This document shows positions 25,479 through 40,400 of a DNA stretch of 64,000 bases, in pieces (position 1 is the first letter of the stretch; every line of letters begins with the position of its first letter). This stretch comes from Siphonodentalium dalli (lineage: Eukaryota; Mollusca; Scaphopoda; Gadilida; Siphonodentaliidae). Below the pieces are notes generated by a model that was not told the origin of the DNA, did no database searches, and saw only the letters and a program-made list of their open reading frames with translations. The position numbers were made by a program, and so were the translations under genes. The DNA is taken from contig CP136066.1 of NCBI GenBank assembly GCA_032622095.1, positions 197,830,816-197,894,815 on the forward strand, read 5' to 3'.

Positions 25479-28400
25479 TGTACTTTATAGAATCGAAAAC
25501 GGCTGCACCGATCGAGACCAAACTTCCCATCTAAGGGTAAAAATCCACGGGAATGGTCGTCGCGGCGTTTTGGAGAAGCTCAGAGCACCCGTTCTCCGCT
25601 CTCAGTCACAAAAACGGCACTGCGGGGTTAATCGCGTTGATAGTTAAAGAGCGTTCGTATCAGCAGAGTCGTTGATAAAGAGCGTATGTGTGTAATGTCT
25701 GGGTCTGGGCGTGTGCGTGTAAGACTGTATCCAGACATGAGCGTGTTGTGTGACGTACTTAGGGCTTCCTAGGAACGGGGGAAGGAACGGGGGAGATTTT
25801 CATCGGGTTAGGTGATCATCACGTTGAAACGGGTACCCACAAATGATATATATGTGTGTGTCCTTTATAGACTCAAACTGATTGAGCTCAAACTTGCTAC
25901 CTACGGGAAGTGTCATGGACGGGTTAAATTGTGACCCCGACCTGACCTTGACCTTGAAAATGATCAATTCAAGGTCAAATCGGGTAAAATTGAAAAACAA
26001 AAATTAAATTAAAAAATTAAAAAGGCACAATTAAAGGCACAGTCTACTATATATTTTGAGAACTCCGTATATAAATATATAAATATATGTGTCCTCTATA
26101 GACTCGAAAACGGCTTGCTCGATTGAGCTCAAACTTCCCATTTAAGGGTAAAAAATCACGGGAATCGTCGTCGCGACGTTTTGGAGAAGCTCTGATCACT
26201 CATTCTCCACTCCCAATCATCAAAATCGCCGTCCTCGGCACTTCCGGGGTTAAGGCAGTCAAGCTCTTTATATTGACAAAATTTGGCGTTGTTAATCGAG
26301 TAACGCTCTGTATTGCCATCGACGTTGCTAAACGGTCACCTATGCGTACGAAACTACGGATGCAAAACGCACCGGAATGGCGGAATGCATTTATCTTGAT
26401 TACAATGGCAGAATTGACTCATTGGAAAACAACAAATGAGTGTCGTGTGATTCTTATGTGATTCTTATGTCTGTCGAACGCAGGAGATTTTCATCGAATC
26501 ATACCTCTTTTATGGACGGGTACCATAATTTCCCTTGATTAAAAAGGCAGAATTAACTAATTGAAAAACAAAAAATGCGTGTTGTGTGACTCTTATGTCT
26601 GTCGTTCCTAGGAAGGGGGGGGGGGGTATTTTCATCGGGTCAGTTTTTCCGCCCGATGTACCGTAAATCATACCTCTTTTATGGACGGGTACCATCATTT
26701 CTCTTGATTAAAAAGGCAGAATTAACTCATTGAAAAACAAAAAATTAAATAAAAAAATTAAAAAGGCAGAATTAACTCATTGAATAAAAATAATTTTAAA
26801 AATGTCATGTTTCTGACAAACCACGCCTGTGGCGGGCTAGCCTGCTAGTCTACTATATAATTTGATACTTCCGTATATATATGTGTGTGTATATTTGTCC
26901 TCTATAGACTCGAAAACGGCTGGCTCGATTGAGCTCAAACTTCCCATCTAAGGGTAAAAACAACGGGAATCGTCGTCGCGGCGTTTTGGAGAAGCTCTGA
27001 GCACTCATTCTTCACTCTCAGTCACAAAACGGCACTGCGACGGTTAATCACGTGATAATTTAATGAGCGTTTGTATATGACGCGTCGCTATAAAAGAGCG
27101 TTTGTTTACAATTCAACGCAACGTTATCGTTCGAAATTTAGCATCGAAAAAAATTAATTTCTTTCATCAAAAACATAATTACGTGTTGGACTCTGTCATT
27201 TTAAGAATATGTAAGTATTACACACAGACACACCAAGTCTTCGTTTAAAATTTTGAAAAATAAGAGTTTTATCCACATAAATCGATTTTAATGGGAAATC
27301 CTATGTTAAAATTTAGCATCGAAAATATTTAATTTCTTCCATCTAAAACATAATTACGTGTTGGACACTGTCATTTTAAGAACATATAAGTATTACACGC
27401 AGACACACGAAGTCTCAGCTTGAAATTTTGAAAAATAACAGTTTTATCGACATAAATAGATTTGAATGCGAAATCCTATGTTAAAATTAAAATATTACGC
27501 CACTGGCGGCATTCATCCCATGAAATTCTATGGAAGCAAAATGGTCAACTCGGGACGGGTCAACCGATTGAGCACAAACTTGCTACCTATGGGTACTTTT
27601 GTCCCGAAAGTGTCACGGACAGGTCAAATCGTGACCCCGACGTGAAATTGACCTTCAAACTGGTCAATTCAAGGTCAAATGGGGTAAAACTGGCGGATTT
27701 CTGTACTTTTGTCCGGGGAGTGTTTTGGACGGGTCAAATCATGACCACGACCTGACCTTGACCTACAAAATTGTCAATTCAAGGTCAAATCGGGTAAAAC
27801 TTGCTGATTTCGACGAAATTTGGTGCAAATACAACACAAGTGTCTCGGAACCTGTTGCAATTGCTTTTTCGAACAAAGTCATGGGACGAATGCCGCCAGT
27901 GGCGGGCTAACCTGCTAGTATAAGAATATAACCTGCGACAAGAAAGGATTTATGGTATGGTAAGAGGCTTTGCAAACTCACATATATGGAGTCACTAATA
28001 CATGTACGTTTAGTTATTCGCAGTCGTAAAATTCATGTGAGGCCAGGTGGGGCCAACAATATATTTCGCAAAAATAAGACGAATATGATTATTGAACAAC
28101 GGCAATGCATGAATTATCGTGCTTAGGGACATTTTCGCTTTACACGATCTGAGTACCAGATTAAAGGGGTACTGTACGCCATTTTCAACGATCTAATATC
28201 GATAATATATAGAAAATTACGTAAGATGTATTCTGTAAGTGTTCAGGTTAATAGGTCATCTTAAAATCAAAGTTAATAATTTGAGTCATAAATTAAATTA
28301 CGAATTTCCGTGTACAAGACATAATCAAAATAATTCACGGATAATGGATCTGGCAACGCCTGGCACACATGATCGTGTAAAATAATATGTTGATACTCAA

Positions 28401-31400
28401 GCCACTCACTGACTAGTGACTATATATACAATGACTTAAATGAGTATGCATATAATATAACATTTATTTGATACATTTGCTTGAAAACTCTCCAAAAGTT
28501 ACTCGATAACGACACTTGGTAATATCGCATTCCGGCTAATCTGCCATCCGTAACATTACTTCGTACTCAACAGACTTTCAAATATTGGAAATATGGTTAC
28601 CTTATTCTACGACTCAGAGACTATAGAAACCAAAAACAACATTTGAATACAGTATCCCTTTAAGAACAAAGCGTGCAATAATCTTATATTGAGGATCGTT
28701 GTCCGAGGCATGATAAGTGCTGGCTGTATGATACAATATCACGAATTGACTGGGTATCTACATCTAAATGAAGTTCTTAGTACATATACCGAAGAAATTT
28801 ATACCATATCCACTGTTTCGGTTAAGACATCACGGCAAAAGTTGAACATGCGCATAAATCGATGACATAATACCCTATCCATACTCGTAACCTATATCAG
28901 AGCATAGCGAAACCTCTCTACAGTATATACAGAAACACGTACCGGCCGGCTGCGGGATACATCCGCTGAACCTCCTGTATAACCTGGTCGAGATAATTCA
29001 GTTCCGTCGTCTGCTCGTAAGTAATCGTTTCACTCTGGAAATAGAATCCGTTTTAATGATGTGTTCGCGTCCCCCAATACTCCAATGTTAATTCAATATA
29101 CCAACTGGCCCGGGAGCTTCTAATAATAAGCAACATTTGACTGTTTCGGTATGGTGTTACCAGGCTCTGTTCTGTCTATAATTAAGTGATCAGTTAAAGT
29201 TAATTTGCACAATTATACCCGATTATGTTCTTCACGGGTCTTGGCCTACCCCGAAAGTGGCAAAATTAACCGACTTACTAGACTGGGTCTTCCCCGCAAA
29301 CGTTCACGCTCAAAAAGTCACTCACCCCGTTCCAAAACTGTGTGGCTCTATCTATAATACCATTATTAACGTTGGAGGGGTGAGGTTACTACGTTTTTAG
29401 ATGTGTGGCTCTATCTATAATACCATTATTAACGTTGGGGGGGGGGTGAGGTTACTACGTTTTTAGATGTGTGGCTCTATCTATAATACCATTATTAACG
29501 TTGGAGGGGTGGGGTTACTACGTTTTAAGATGTGTGGCTCTATCTATAATACCATTATTAACGTTGGGGGGGGGTGAGGTTACTACGTTTTTAGATGTGT
29601 GGCTCTATCTATAATACCATTATTAACTTTGGAGGGGTCAGGTTACTACGTTTTTAGATGTGTGGCTCTATCTATAATACCATTATTAACGTTGGAGGGG
29701 GGGGGGTGAGGTTACTACGTTTTTAGATGTGTGGCTCTATCTATAATACCATTATTAACGTTGGAGGGGTGAGGTTACTACGTTTTTAGATGTGTGGCTC
29801 TATCTATATTACCATATTAACGTTGGAGGGGTCAGGTTACTACGTTTTTAGATGTGTGGCTCTATCTATAATACCATTATTAACGTTGGAGGGGTCAGGT
29901 TACTACGTTTTTAGATGTGTGGCTCTATCTATATTACCATATTAACGTTGGAGGGGTGAGGTTACTACGTTTTTAGATGTGTGGCTCTATCTATAATACC
30001 ATTATTAACTTTGGAGGGGTGAGGTTACTACGTTTTTAGATGTGTGGCTCTATCTATAATACCATTATTAACTTTGGAGGGGTGAGGTTACTACGTTTTT
30101 AGATGTGTGGCTCTATCTATATTACCATATTAACGTTGGAGGGGTCAGGTTACTACATTTTTAGATGTGTGGCTCTATCTATAATACCATTATTAACGTT
30201 GGAGGGGTCAGGTTACTACGTTTTAGATGTGTGGCTCTATCTATATTACCATATTAACGTTGGAGGGGTCAGGTTACTACGTTTTTAGATGTGTGGCTCT
30301 ATCTATAATACCATTATTAACGTTGGAGGGGTCAGGTTACTACGTTTTTAGATGTGTGGCTCTATCTATATTACCATATTAACGTTGGAGGGGTGAGGTT
30401 ACTACGTTTTTAGATGTGTGGCTCTATCTATATTACCATATTAACGTTGGAGGGGTGAGGTTACTACGTTTTTAGATGTGTGGCTCTATCTATAATACCA
30501 CTATAAACGTTGGAGGGGTGAGGTTACCACGTTTTTAGATGTGTGGCTCTATCTATAATACCATTATTAACTTTGGAGGGGTGAGGTTACTACGTTTTTA
30601 GATGTGTGGCTCTATCTATAATACCATTATTAACTTTGGAGGGGTGAGGTTACTACGTGTTTAGATGTGTGGCTCTATCTATATTACCATATTAACGTTG
30701 GAGGGGTCAGGTTACTACGTTTTTAGATGTGTGGCTCTATCTATAATACCACTATAAACGTTGGAGGGGTGAGGTTACTACGTTTTTAGATTTGTGGCTC
30801 TATCTATAATACCACTATAAACGTTGGAGGGTGAGGTTACCACGTTTTTAGATGTGTGGCTCTATCTATAATACCATTATTAACGTTGGAGGGGTCAGGT
30901 TACTACGTTTTTAGATGTGTGGCTCTATCTATAATACCATTATTAACTTTGGAGGGGTGAGGTTACTACGTTTTTAGATGTGTGGCTCTATCTATATTAC
31001 CATATTAACGTTGGAGGGGTCAGGTTACTACGTTTTTAGATGTGTGGCTCTATCTATAATACAATTATTAACGTTGGAGGGGTCAGGTTACCACGTTTTT
31101 AGATGTGTGGCTCTATCTATAATACCATTATTAACGTTGGAGGGGTCAGGTTACTACTGTTTAGATGTGTGGCTCTATCTATAATACCACTATAGACGTT
31201 GGAGGGGTGAGGTTACCACGTTTTTAGATGTGTGGCTCTATCTATAATACCATTATTAACTTTGGAGGGGTGAGGTTACTACGTTTTTAGATGTGTGGCT
31301 CTATCTATAATACCATTATTAACGTTGGAGGGGTCAGGTTACAACGTTTTTAGATGTGTGGCTCTATCTATAATACCATTATTAACTTTGGAGGGGTGAG

Positions 31401-34400
31401 GTTACTACGTTTTTAGATGTGTGGCTCTATCTATATTACCATATTAACGTTGGAGGGGTCAGGTTACTACGTTTTTAGATGTGTGGCTCTATCTATAATA
31501 CCATTATTAACGTTGGAGGGGTCAGGTTACTACGTTTTTAGATGTGTGGCTCTATCTATAATACCATTATTAACGTTGGAGGGGTCAGGTTACTACGTTT
31601 TTAGATGTGTGGCTCTATCTATAATACCATTATTAACGTTGGGTGGTCAGGTTACTACGTTTTTAGATGTTTGCAGCTTTCGACCAGGAACCAGACTATT
31701 CAAGAAGAGATACTTATAGTGCCCGAAAATAAACAGACACGCGAGATTCGCAAAAACAATGACAGACGACATCTAGATAGGCTATTCATTTAATAAGCAG
31801 TTATATCAACTTTGAGACGAAAATCATTCATTAAAATGTACTTTTACTTCCATGAACTAAAAATTGAGACAGTTGTTGTCGAATTCGCGCGATAGACTGG
31901 TCCTTGACATTTTCACCGAAAAGTTGAAAACGCTATTGGAGGTTCGGTGGTATTGTGGTTTTACCCGCAAAAATCGGCATGATCGGATTATGCGATGTGT
32001 GCATGACTATCCAATCGTACGCTGTTCAAACTTCGCACCAAGCTGCATGTGACCATATAGATAAAGGTCATTCGTACTGTGACGACTGCGTATCACACAT
32101 GCCGTTTTCACATTTATTAAATAATTGTACTTACAAACTCTCCGTAATTATAATAGAATAGTCTTCATTGTGACTATCAGGTGACAATTTTATGATAATT
32201 CATTTGTCTTTTTTTTATTTTGGCGACAGACCGGCTGAGCTGAATTTTCTGTTTTAGATCAATAATATGCTACTAATCCATTTAATACATGTATGTCCAG
32301 ACCTAACTGAGTAAATGCGAGAACATGTGACTGATACTTTTAGCGAAGAAAATAAATTTCGAGATGTACTCGCAAGGGACATGCGAAACAAATTTTGTAT
32401 TATTATTATGCAGCCCATGCACTGCCGATAATATTAGAACCAATTATAAAGCATCGGGGAAAAAATAACAGAAATGGTGACAAATTGAATTGTGCTTTAA
32501 AGACGCAATTGGGTTGAGATGCAAGTAATGGCCCTTTAAAAAGTGCAATTTGATTGCGTTTGAGCGTAATTTAATTGAATTTAGTTAAGCACAATTTGGT
32601 AGAGGTTCATTCGAGTAATTGCGCTTCATCGTAATTGTATTACGATAAAGCCAAATTATTAATAAATTTGAAAACTGCCTCCAATACAAACGAGTACCAG
32701 TCAACTTGTCATCAAATTATAGGGCAGCGCATATAGAACTGGCGCGGTCGCTTCATTGATTGGCTTGCACGTATGGCTGGAATAATAGTGTTATGTTTAA
32801 AGTCGATCAGGATTGAGAACATACATGTACCTTCCCAACAACACGATCCACTTCATCCAGAGCTTTATCGAGAGCATCCTGGTTCAATGCGAGCATATAG
32901 AATACCATACTAAGTGTAGCTGCTGTGGTCGCATATCCGGCCACGAAGAATAGGATTGACTGAGCATAGATTTCGTCAATGGAGAGACCTGTTGAAATGA
33001 AAATTGTATTCGAGTTCCATATTATCCTGCATCGTGTGTTTGTTGTTATGGTCCATCGTCGTGACACTTTTCTCATACCAATACGGGACCTAAGCTCTAT
33101 TTATATCGATACCACTATATGACCGAATATCTGCTCTACTTGGTAATGTAAAGAGATAATAGAATTACTTTTAAATATGCTCCATTTCGTTTTGAAATTG
33201 GGAAGCATAGAAAAAATGCATACCGAGAACGGACCTATATAACAGAGAACCGGAGCTGGGTCGGAATAGTATTTCAGTGATTGCAAAGTGTGTACATGAT
33301 TCTTTCAGTGCAACTAGGCTTTTCTAGCGAAATGTAAACATCCATAGGCTCTTACTTTTTGACACAATTATAATCGGAATGAATTTATCGACAATTATAA
33401 TCGGAAGGAATTTATCGACAAAAATAATCGGAAGGAATTTATCGACAATCAAAATGGGAGGAATTTATCGACAATTTTGCATTTAGTTGCCAGTTTGTCT
33501 TGAGCCAAATTGACCCGTGTTTGAAGTAGAAGAATAGCATGGCCAACTCATGTGTGTGTCAAGTTTCTCCATAAGACATGCAGGTGGCAGAATCGGTTGG
33601 AATTTACAGTTATATTCATCAATGTAACGATACAAAAGGATGTGTGGGTGACAGAATCGCACCTTTTCTTGACCAAGAACCGTCTTCGTTTCGATCTGTG
33701 TTCTCCCCCTTATCATTCTGTTGCTCTTTCTGCTCGATCATGAGTTGCAAGAAGTCTTTATTTGACTGTATTTGTGAGAAAGATATTCAATGTGTATGTT
33801 AGTCGTTTTAACACGATCGGATTTTGGACGAAGCGCATTACAAGTCGTAGCGATATACATGTTTATGGTGCCGACTTGGATTCAAATATGCGATTGATTT
33901 GGTGAGACTAACATTAGATCTATCGATTCATAAAGATGTTGTGTACAAGTGTGAGGTTTTTATCGATAGTTTTTTACTTTGAAATGGACGATAAATTTTC
34001 CTCTGCTACCGAGTTAATCATTATCCGGTGCACTCTGTGAATTTTGTGCTCAGCGTCTGTTTTCGAAGTTTTGGAACAGTTTATCCTAGACTTATGTATT
34101 ATTATAACGACACATTGAGCTACAGTAAATATGTTACAACCATATGATAACGACACATTGCGCTACGGTAACTGAGTGTTACAGCCATAGGATAACGACA
34201 CATTAAGCTACGGTAACTAAGTGTTACAACCATAGGATAACGACACATTTCGCTGCGGTAACTGAGTGTTACAGCCATATGATAATGACACATTAAGCTA
34301 CGGTAACTAAGAGTTACAACCATATAGGATAACGACACATTGCGCTGCGGTAACTCTGTATTAGAAGCATAGGATAACGACACATTCAGCTACGGTAACT

Positions 34401-37400
34401 AAGTGATACAACCACATGATAACGACAGATTGCGCTACGGTAACTCTGTCTTAGAATCATATGATAACGACACATTCAGATACAATAACTATGTGTTACA
34501 ACCACATGACAACGACACATCGAGGAACAGTAACTGCAAGTTATTATTTTACCTGACCACCAGCTTCCTCGCGTTGTCGAATTGTCTCTGTAACAACGTT
34601 CTTGAAGAAACGATGTGCATCTGTCACGAAGATATTCACGCCGAAGAAGTGTAGAATGTCGATGATGAATGGAAAGAAAACTGAAATAGAGAAAGTACGG
34701 ATATGTGTACACACAAGGGAAAGTATATTTATACAGTGTATGTTCAAATTGCCACATACTAATTATAAAACCAACTACATTCAGAAGACAATGGATATCG
34801 ATATAACTTTATAATGAATTCTAATGTGGATCTGGATATTTGACATTGTTAATCACTCCTTGTAAACTGGTCGTGCATGCGCTGAAAATGCGTACGTTCA
34901 ATTAGTGGCTAATAATTTAATCACAAGAATTTTATCAATGGGATACTATAAAACAATTTATGGTCACACTTTTAGCGTTTACGATTATTTCTCGATAACT
35001 GAAATGTATTGATTACTTTCTGCTACATACACGACAGTAGGATCGAATGATATGACCACGCCTATATACCACGTGCCTAAAAATGTACATGCAAACTATT
35101 TGATACGTCCTAAGAATTCCTTCGGTTAACCCTTTACCCAACAGAACGGCCCTGTGCCAATGCATTCTCTTATATATGCGAGTCGACCATAGGTCGCCTC
35201 GCATATATAAGAGAATGCATTGGCTTAACACATTAAAAATTATAAAATTGTTAAAGAATGTAAGAAAAAATGGTAAAAAAAGATTTTTTTAGGCCAATGC
35301 ATTCTCTTATATATGCGAGGCGACCTATGGTCGACTCGCATATATAAGAGAATGCATTGGCACAGGGCTAACTGTAACTATCACAATGTGGTCAAGGAGC
35401 CGGTTCCAATGATATCCATATTTGTATGGTTCTATTGAGACAGACCGAAGATATTTTAGGCTGTTGAAGCTTTATTTGGCCGGTTTTGGCCGGTTTGTTG
35501 GGTAAAGGGTTAAGAATGAACTGTCAATAACCGTACTGTTAACCCTCAATATACAAGCACCTAGAATATTTAACAAGACTCGTGCAATTGCAAAGAAAAA
35601 AATTAAACTAACAACATACGAAATATATCCGTATCACGTCCGCCGCACTCGCCATTGTGTTCCACTCGCCACAAGCCCACCAGAAACGTTTAATTATTGA
35701 CGGCACTTAATCAGTCGACAATTAGAGGTCTGCGTGACAGCGTGTCTGTTTCAACTTTATGTGTTTTGTCTTCGGAGTTACTCGCTCGTTTTACTTCTAC
35801 GTTCTGGTTATGGTGGTTCTCCCGCGAAATGACAGGTTAAATTATAATAAACATCTATTGTGTACAATACGTTTGACAAATTTACTATTGTCTTCAACCT
35901 TTTCGGTTATAACCTCAAAAACTTTAATCTAGAAATTATACACATGAAAGTATACGGAACATAGAGTGTCATGCGAAAATTCCAGTTTCTCTAATTTGTT
36001 TTCTGTTTGGCATGATATTATAACTGTATTATATTGTAACTGAAGAGGCTTATGTTCAACGGGGATGGTTCAATTACTGTGCATGTTAGTGCATTAACAT
36101 TACTTTCAAACACAATGCGCACTACTATTACTTTAAATGTGTTAAGTTTAAAATTAAAACATAAAGACTCTGTTTATGGTCTCAAAAATATAAGCGTTCA
36201 CGTGCTTCCTATGGCAATAATATAGTGTTAGAGGTAATATACCTTAAACATTATGAAACATTTTATAAGCAATATACTTATTAAAACAAATGATCAACAA
36301 GAACAATCCTTATCTACCATATTTCTTCCAAGATAATGTTACATTCGTTAAAGGCGCGGGCGGCGTTCGTTGCAGAAATATTCATATTTGTTCAAATCGC
36401 CATCAACAGAAGGAATATTAAAAAAAAAATATATATATAGTTTTGTTCATGTGCCAAACATAATCAGCGCGTAAATAGCAAATTGTTGTCAAGACGTACG
36501 ATGTTGTAAGTAAACAAGAGCCTGTTCGTGTTACAGAAATTCTGCTTCTATTTACATAGCACTGCGCAATTCTATTGGTTAATCACACACAAATGATATA
36601 AACGCTCTTTAATATTTCCATATCAGGAAAACAGTAACAAATAACGTTCTTTATGTTTACCATATCCGGATCTAAACGAAAGCCAGGTTCTGTAACGTTT
36701 TTTTGCTTTTGTTTACATAACAAAGTAAAAACAAATGACAATAACATACTGTTTATGCCATATTTCTGATTGGTATAAGAACAAAGTCTGCATTTTTTAA
36801 TATTCTTTCTGTTTATGGTGGTTTTTGACAGCGTTGTATATTTTAACAGCATACCCACCGCTGATTTTAATATTTATTATGTCATATCCATTCTATGTCA
36901 ATGTATCCAAGCATGAGTTCAGTGTACCTGTCATTTGCAGAATGAGGTCCCCATAGTGTGAATTTAGTGAGGATATCCCGCATAACGGGCTAACATCACC
37001 AAATTCACCTTTGGGGACCTCATTCTGCTTAGGCCTCGTCTGCTATAGACTCAGATTGAAGTTACCAAATGGTGAATATTGTGATGTACACTCATTGGGA
37101 ACCTCGATTATGCAATGTTTCGTCTGCCAAATTGGGGATAAAGAGAAACTAAACTAAAAAAGAAATATAATCTATGTGAATGAGTTTCTATAGAAATTTG
37201 ATAATAAAGAAACTTTCCAGAGAAGATTTACCATAAGCAGAATGAGTTCCACTTATTAGGGTGAATTTAGTTATGCTAGCCCGCTATGCTATCATGGTTG
37301 CAGGTAGATACACATATATCACTTGACAATACAATACAAAATAGAACACTCATACTTAAAATCATCTAAAACAGTAGTACTTACACCAGAACATGTGACA

Positions 37401-40400
37401 AATGAAACTAGCTCTTTGTATCAATGCACCTTAAATATATCACACCCATTAGGGTACGTGCATACACTGGCAAGTTTGCACGGTATGGTTTGCAGGCATT
37501 TTGTCGTAGAAAAGAATATGGTGCCATAATATGAACGGAAACAAGCATATACAGTGCATCTGTACCACAGATAACTACGTGCGATGTCAAATCACTGTAG
37601 TTCCACATGTAGCGATGCTACCGGAATTTGCCTGTAAATATCATGCAATTATCTCGCAAAAATAAATCATACAGGTATTTGAAGGCAATAGCTCTGTTAC
37701 AAGTGGAATTAGATAAATGCTACTTCTCATGTATTTTGCTTTGACAGAGATGCATGTTATGTGCACGGTTCCGTTCATGTTTTTGCACCATGTGGTTTTC
37801 TATGGCGAAATGCCCACCAAACGTACGGTGCAAAATTGCCAGCGTATGAACGTAGCCTTAAGGCGGGTTTTGGTTTTCTAATTAACAGCTGTTTGTGCAG
37901 ACCATAGAAATTCATGAATGAGCTTCTTAATAGCCCTGCATTGTGTGTGAGGTAATAACGATACATACATTTACTTCTGTATTGTAATACCAAGCATAGG
38001 CACCACATATACCAGTTAAACTGGAACCCTCTGCTGATTATTTACTACTTCAAACTGGCGAATTTTATTTTATTGGAACTTGATTGGAGAATTATGGCCA
38101 TGATAGCACTCACTATATGGATTCACAATCATTGTTGTTAAAGGTACTCAATCCGACCAGACGCTCCTAAATTACTATTTGGCTTCGGTGGTTTGTTATT
38201 ATTACCACTTGGTGTTAGAAATATCCATCTTCATCCACAAGACCGTCCGTTTGACCACGTGTTTCTGGGCCACTTACTATTAACATCTCGAGAAATAACA
38301 AACTTCAAAAATCGATATCTAATCACTCTGAACTTTGATGTGTGGGTTCCTTGACTCGAATCAAATATTTGTTTACCCCCGAAGCCAAAGTAATAGTAAT
38401 TTAGGAGCATCTGATCGGATTGAGTAACTGTAATGTTTAGTGAAGCCTCATATATACCAACACCTCATAGGGTCATTCTATTGTTTTAAACTTCCACGTA
38501 ATATAACCATCATTATTCATTAAATACATTGAGGAAATATTTGATAAATAATTCCAAAAAGCAATGCAAAAGTAATTGAATTACATGTTTTTGTGAAGTA
38601 ATTACAATTACCATTACCCCATCACTGAACAATTGAATACAATAGGAAAACGTCTTGTGCAAACGTATGTCCGGTAATATGCCCAGCTGGTTTGAACTAC
38701 GAATAGTGCCTGTAACTACATGGTAACCTCCCTGTATGGACTGTAACCTTGCTTGCTGTGGTATTACTTGCATATCTCTCTATCTCTCTCTATTACTTAC
38801 ATATCAATGTCAGTACCCAAGCTTGGAATTGGAAGAATTTCTTGCCGTTCACAACGAATCTGTCATTTGGGTTGACCTGGGAGTCAACCTGGATCCCGAA
38901 TGCCACGGCAGCAGTTACATCCATGGTGAAATTACCACATGTACTGTAATGAGAAATGATGACAGTAGTATAGGTATAGCTGATGTTGCCTCATCCTGGG
39001 GGCTAAAACTGATGTTGGTCAATTAGGTATATGTACAACAAATCTGTTTATTTAAAGTAAATATATATTGTAATAGATGTTTACCAATTAATGAGCACAA
39101 TAGGATTTGCCACGAGCCAAACCAAGGCAATACATAAGTAAACATTCCATAAACAGCACAACAAAAGAATCTACATTCCTTCTGGTAGTCAAACAATAGA
39201 ATCTACATTCCTCAATTGAATACTTCAATATAATCTACATTTCTTCCGTTAATGCCCACAACAAAGAAAACAAATATAGATTCTATTATCTAAAATATTA
39301 TATAGAAAATAATGTTTACCAATTAACTTACATAAAGTAAACTAGCCCGCAAGCTAACAAAGCAACCCATGAATCAAACAATTACCCTTCTCGCGAATGG
39401 TAAAGAATGTAAATATAGATTATATTATGCTACTCATATCTAGCGTTATTGTAATCAAACCAATGTTTGCCAGTTAACATATTCAAAAGGCTATTTGAAT
39501 CTAAAGAATCTATATTCCTTCATTTAATACCACATCAAAGGAATTAAATATAAATTCTATTATGATACTGATTTCAATTCATGTGACGTTTACTGCATAC
39601 AATATGTACAAGCTATCGGGGTCAACAGGATGAATTAAATAAGTCATCTTCAGGGTCTGATCAGAATAAAATATACATACATATTTGAATAACCAAAAAA
39701 GACAACTAAACTAAATATGGAATGGGTTGTATACAAGGTCAATGTAATGTGTTATAAGTAAGACAATAGTGACATAGTCAAGAATTTATTTAAATATTCG
39801 ACAGAATATAGATCTTGACATCATCATCGTCGTCAACACCTGAAAGTATAAAAAGGAATCTTTTAACATGTATCATTATTTACCACAATGACACAAGCAC
39901 AGTTAGATCAACAACAATTTGCTCTGAATTTTACAGACAAAGATCGCACCATTATTTCTGTTGATCCTAAAACAAAAATAATAATTAAGAAGAACTGGAA
40001 AAATATATTTATACAGAAAGGATCAAATTCTGTTTCATTTGATATCAAGACCTGGAATACAATTTGTGAAATGCAAACTAGTGTCTCATGTATTCATTCA
40101 TATATGAACAACAAATGAAAATGGAAATTCTGGAACAAAACAAGACATAGGGATATTTGGACTAATCTGCTAGAATATCATGCAGATTTATTAATTTTAA
40201 TAATATTCGTAAACCAATCCTTCATACCAAAATTGCAATTTAAAACTGATTCAGCAATCATGTCTGCCGTAGTGTAAACACAATGCATAACATTATTTAT
40301 TCTGCATTCTACCATTTTGGAGGTCATCTTTATTTTCGTCAGTAACCTCTTCACCGTATGTGAACAATGACAACCTATCGTCATTGACGATCATGTAATA

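Larger units (their letters stand above)
19521..27918 (+). mobile_element. Head-to-tail tandem array of non-autonomous Helitron-like elements
   Basis: About nine units abut with CTAG (once CTGG) followed by TCTACTATATATTTTGAGAC. The 3' ends carry a short hairpin CCGCCAGTGGCGG about 10 bases before CTAG; the 5' ends begin TC. Both are Helitron hallmarks (5'-TC, subterminal hairpin, CTRR-3'). No Rep/helicase ORF is seen. The last unit ends CTAG|TATAAG, as expected for insertion before a T. The array fills most of the g-h intron of the P450. Confidence 0.75.

Noticed and set aside
29340-31665. Regular repeat considered as a CRISPR array
   Set aside because: The whole 63-bp unit repeats with no unique spacers, and the DNA is animal nuclear.
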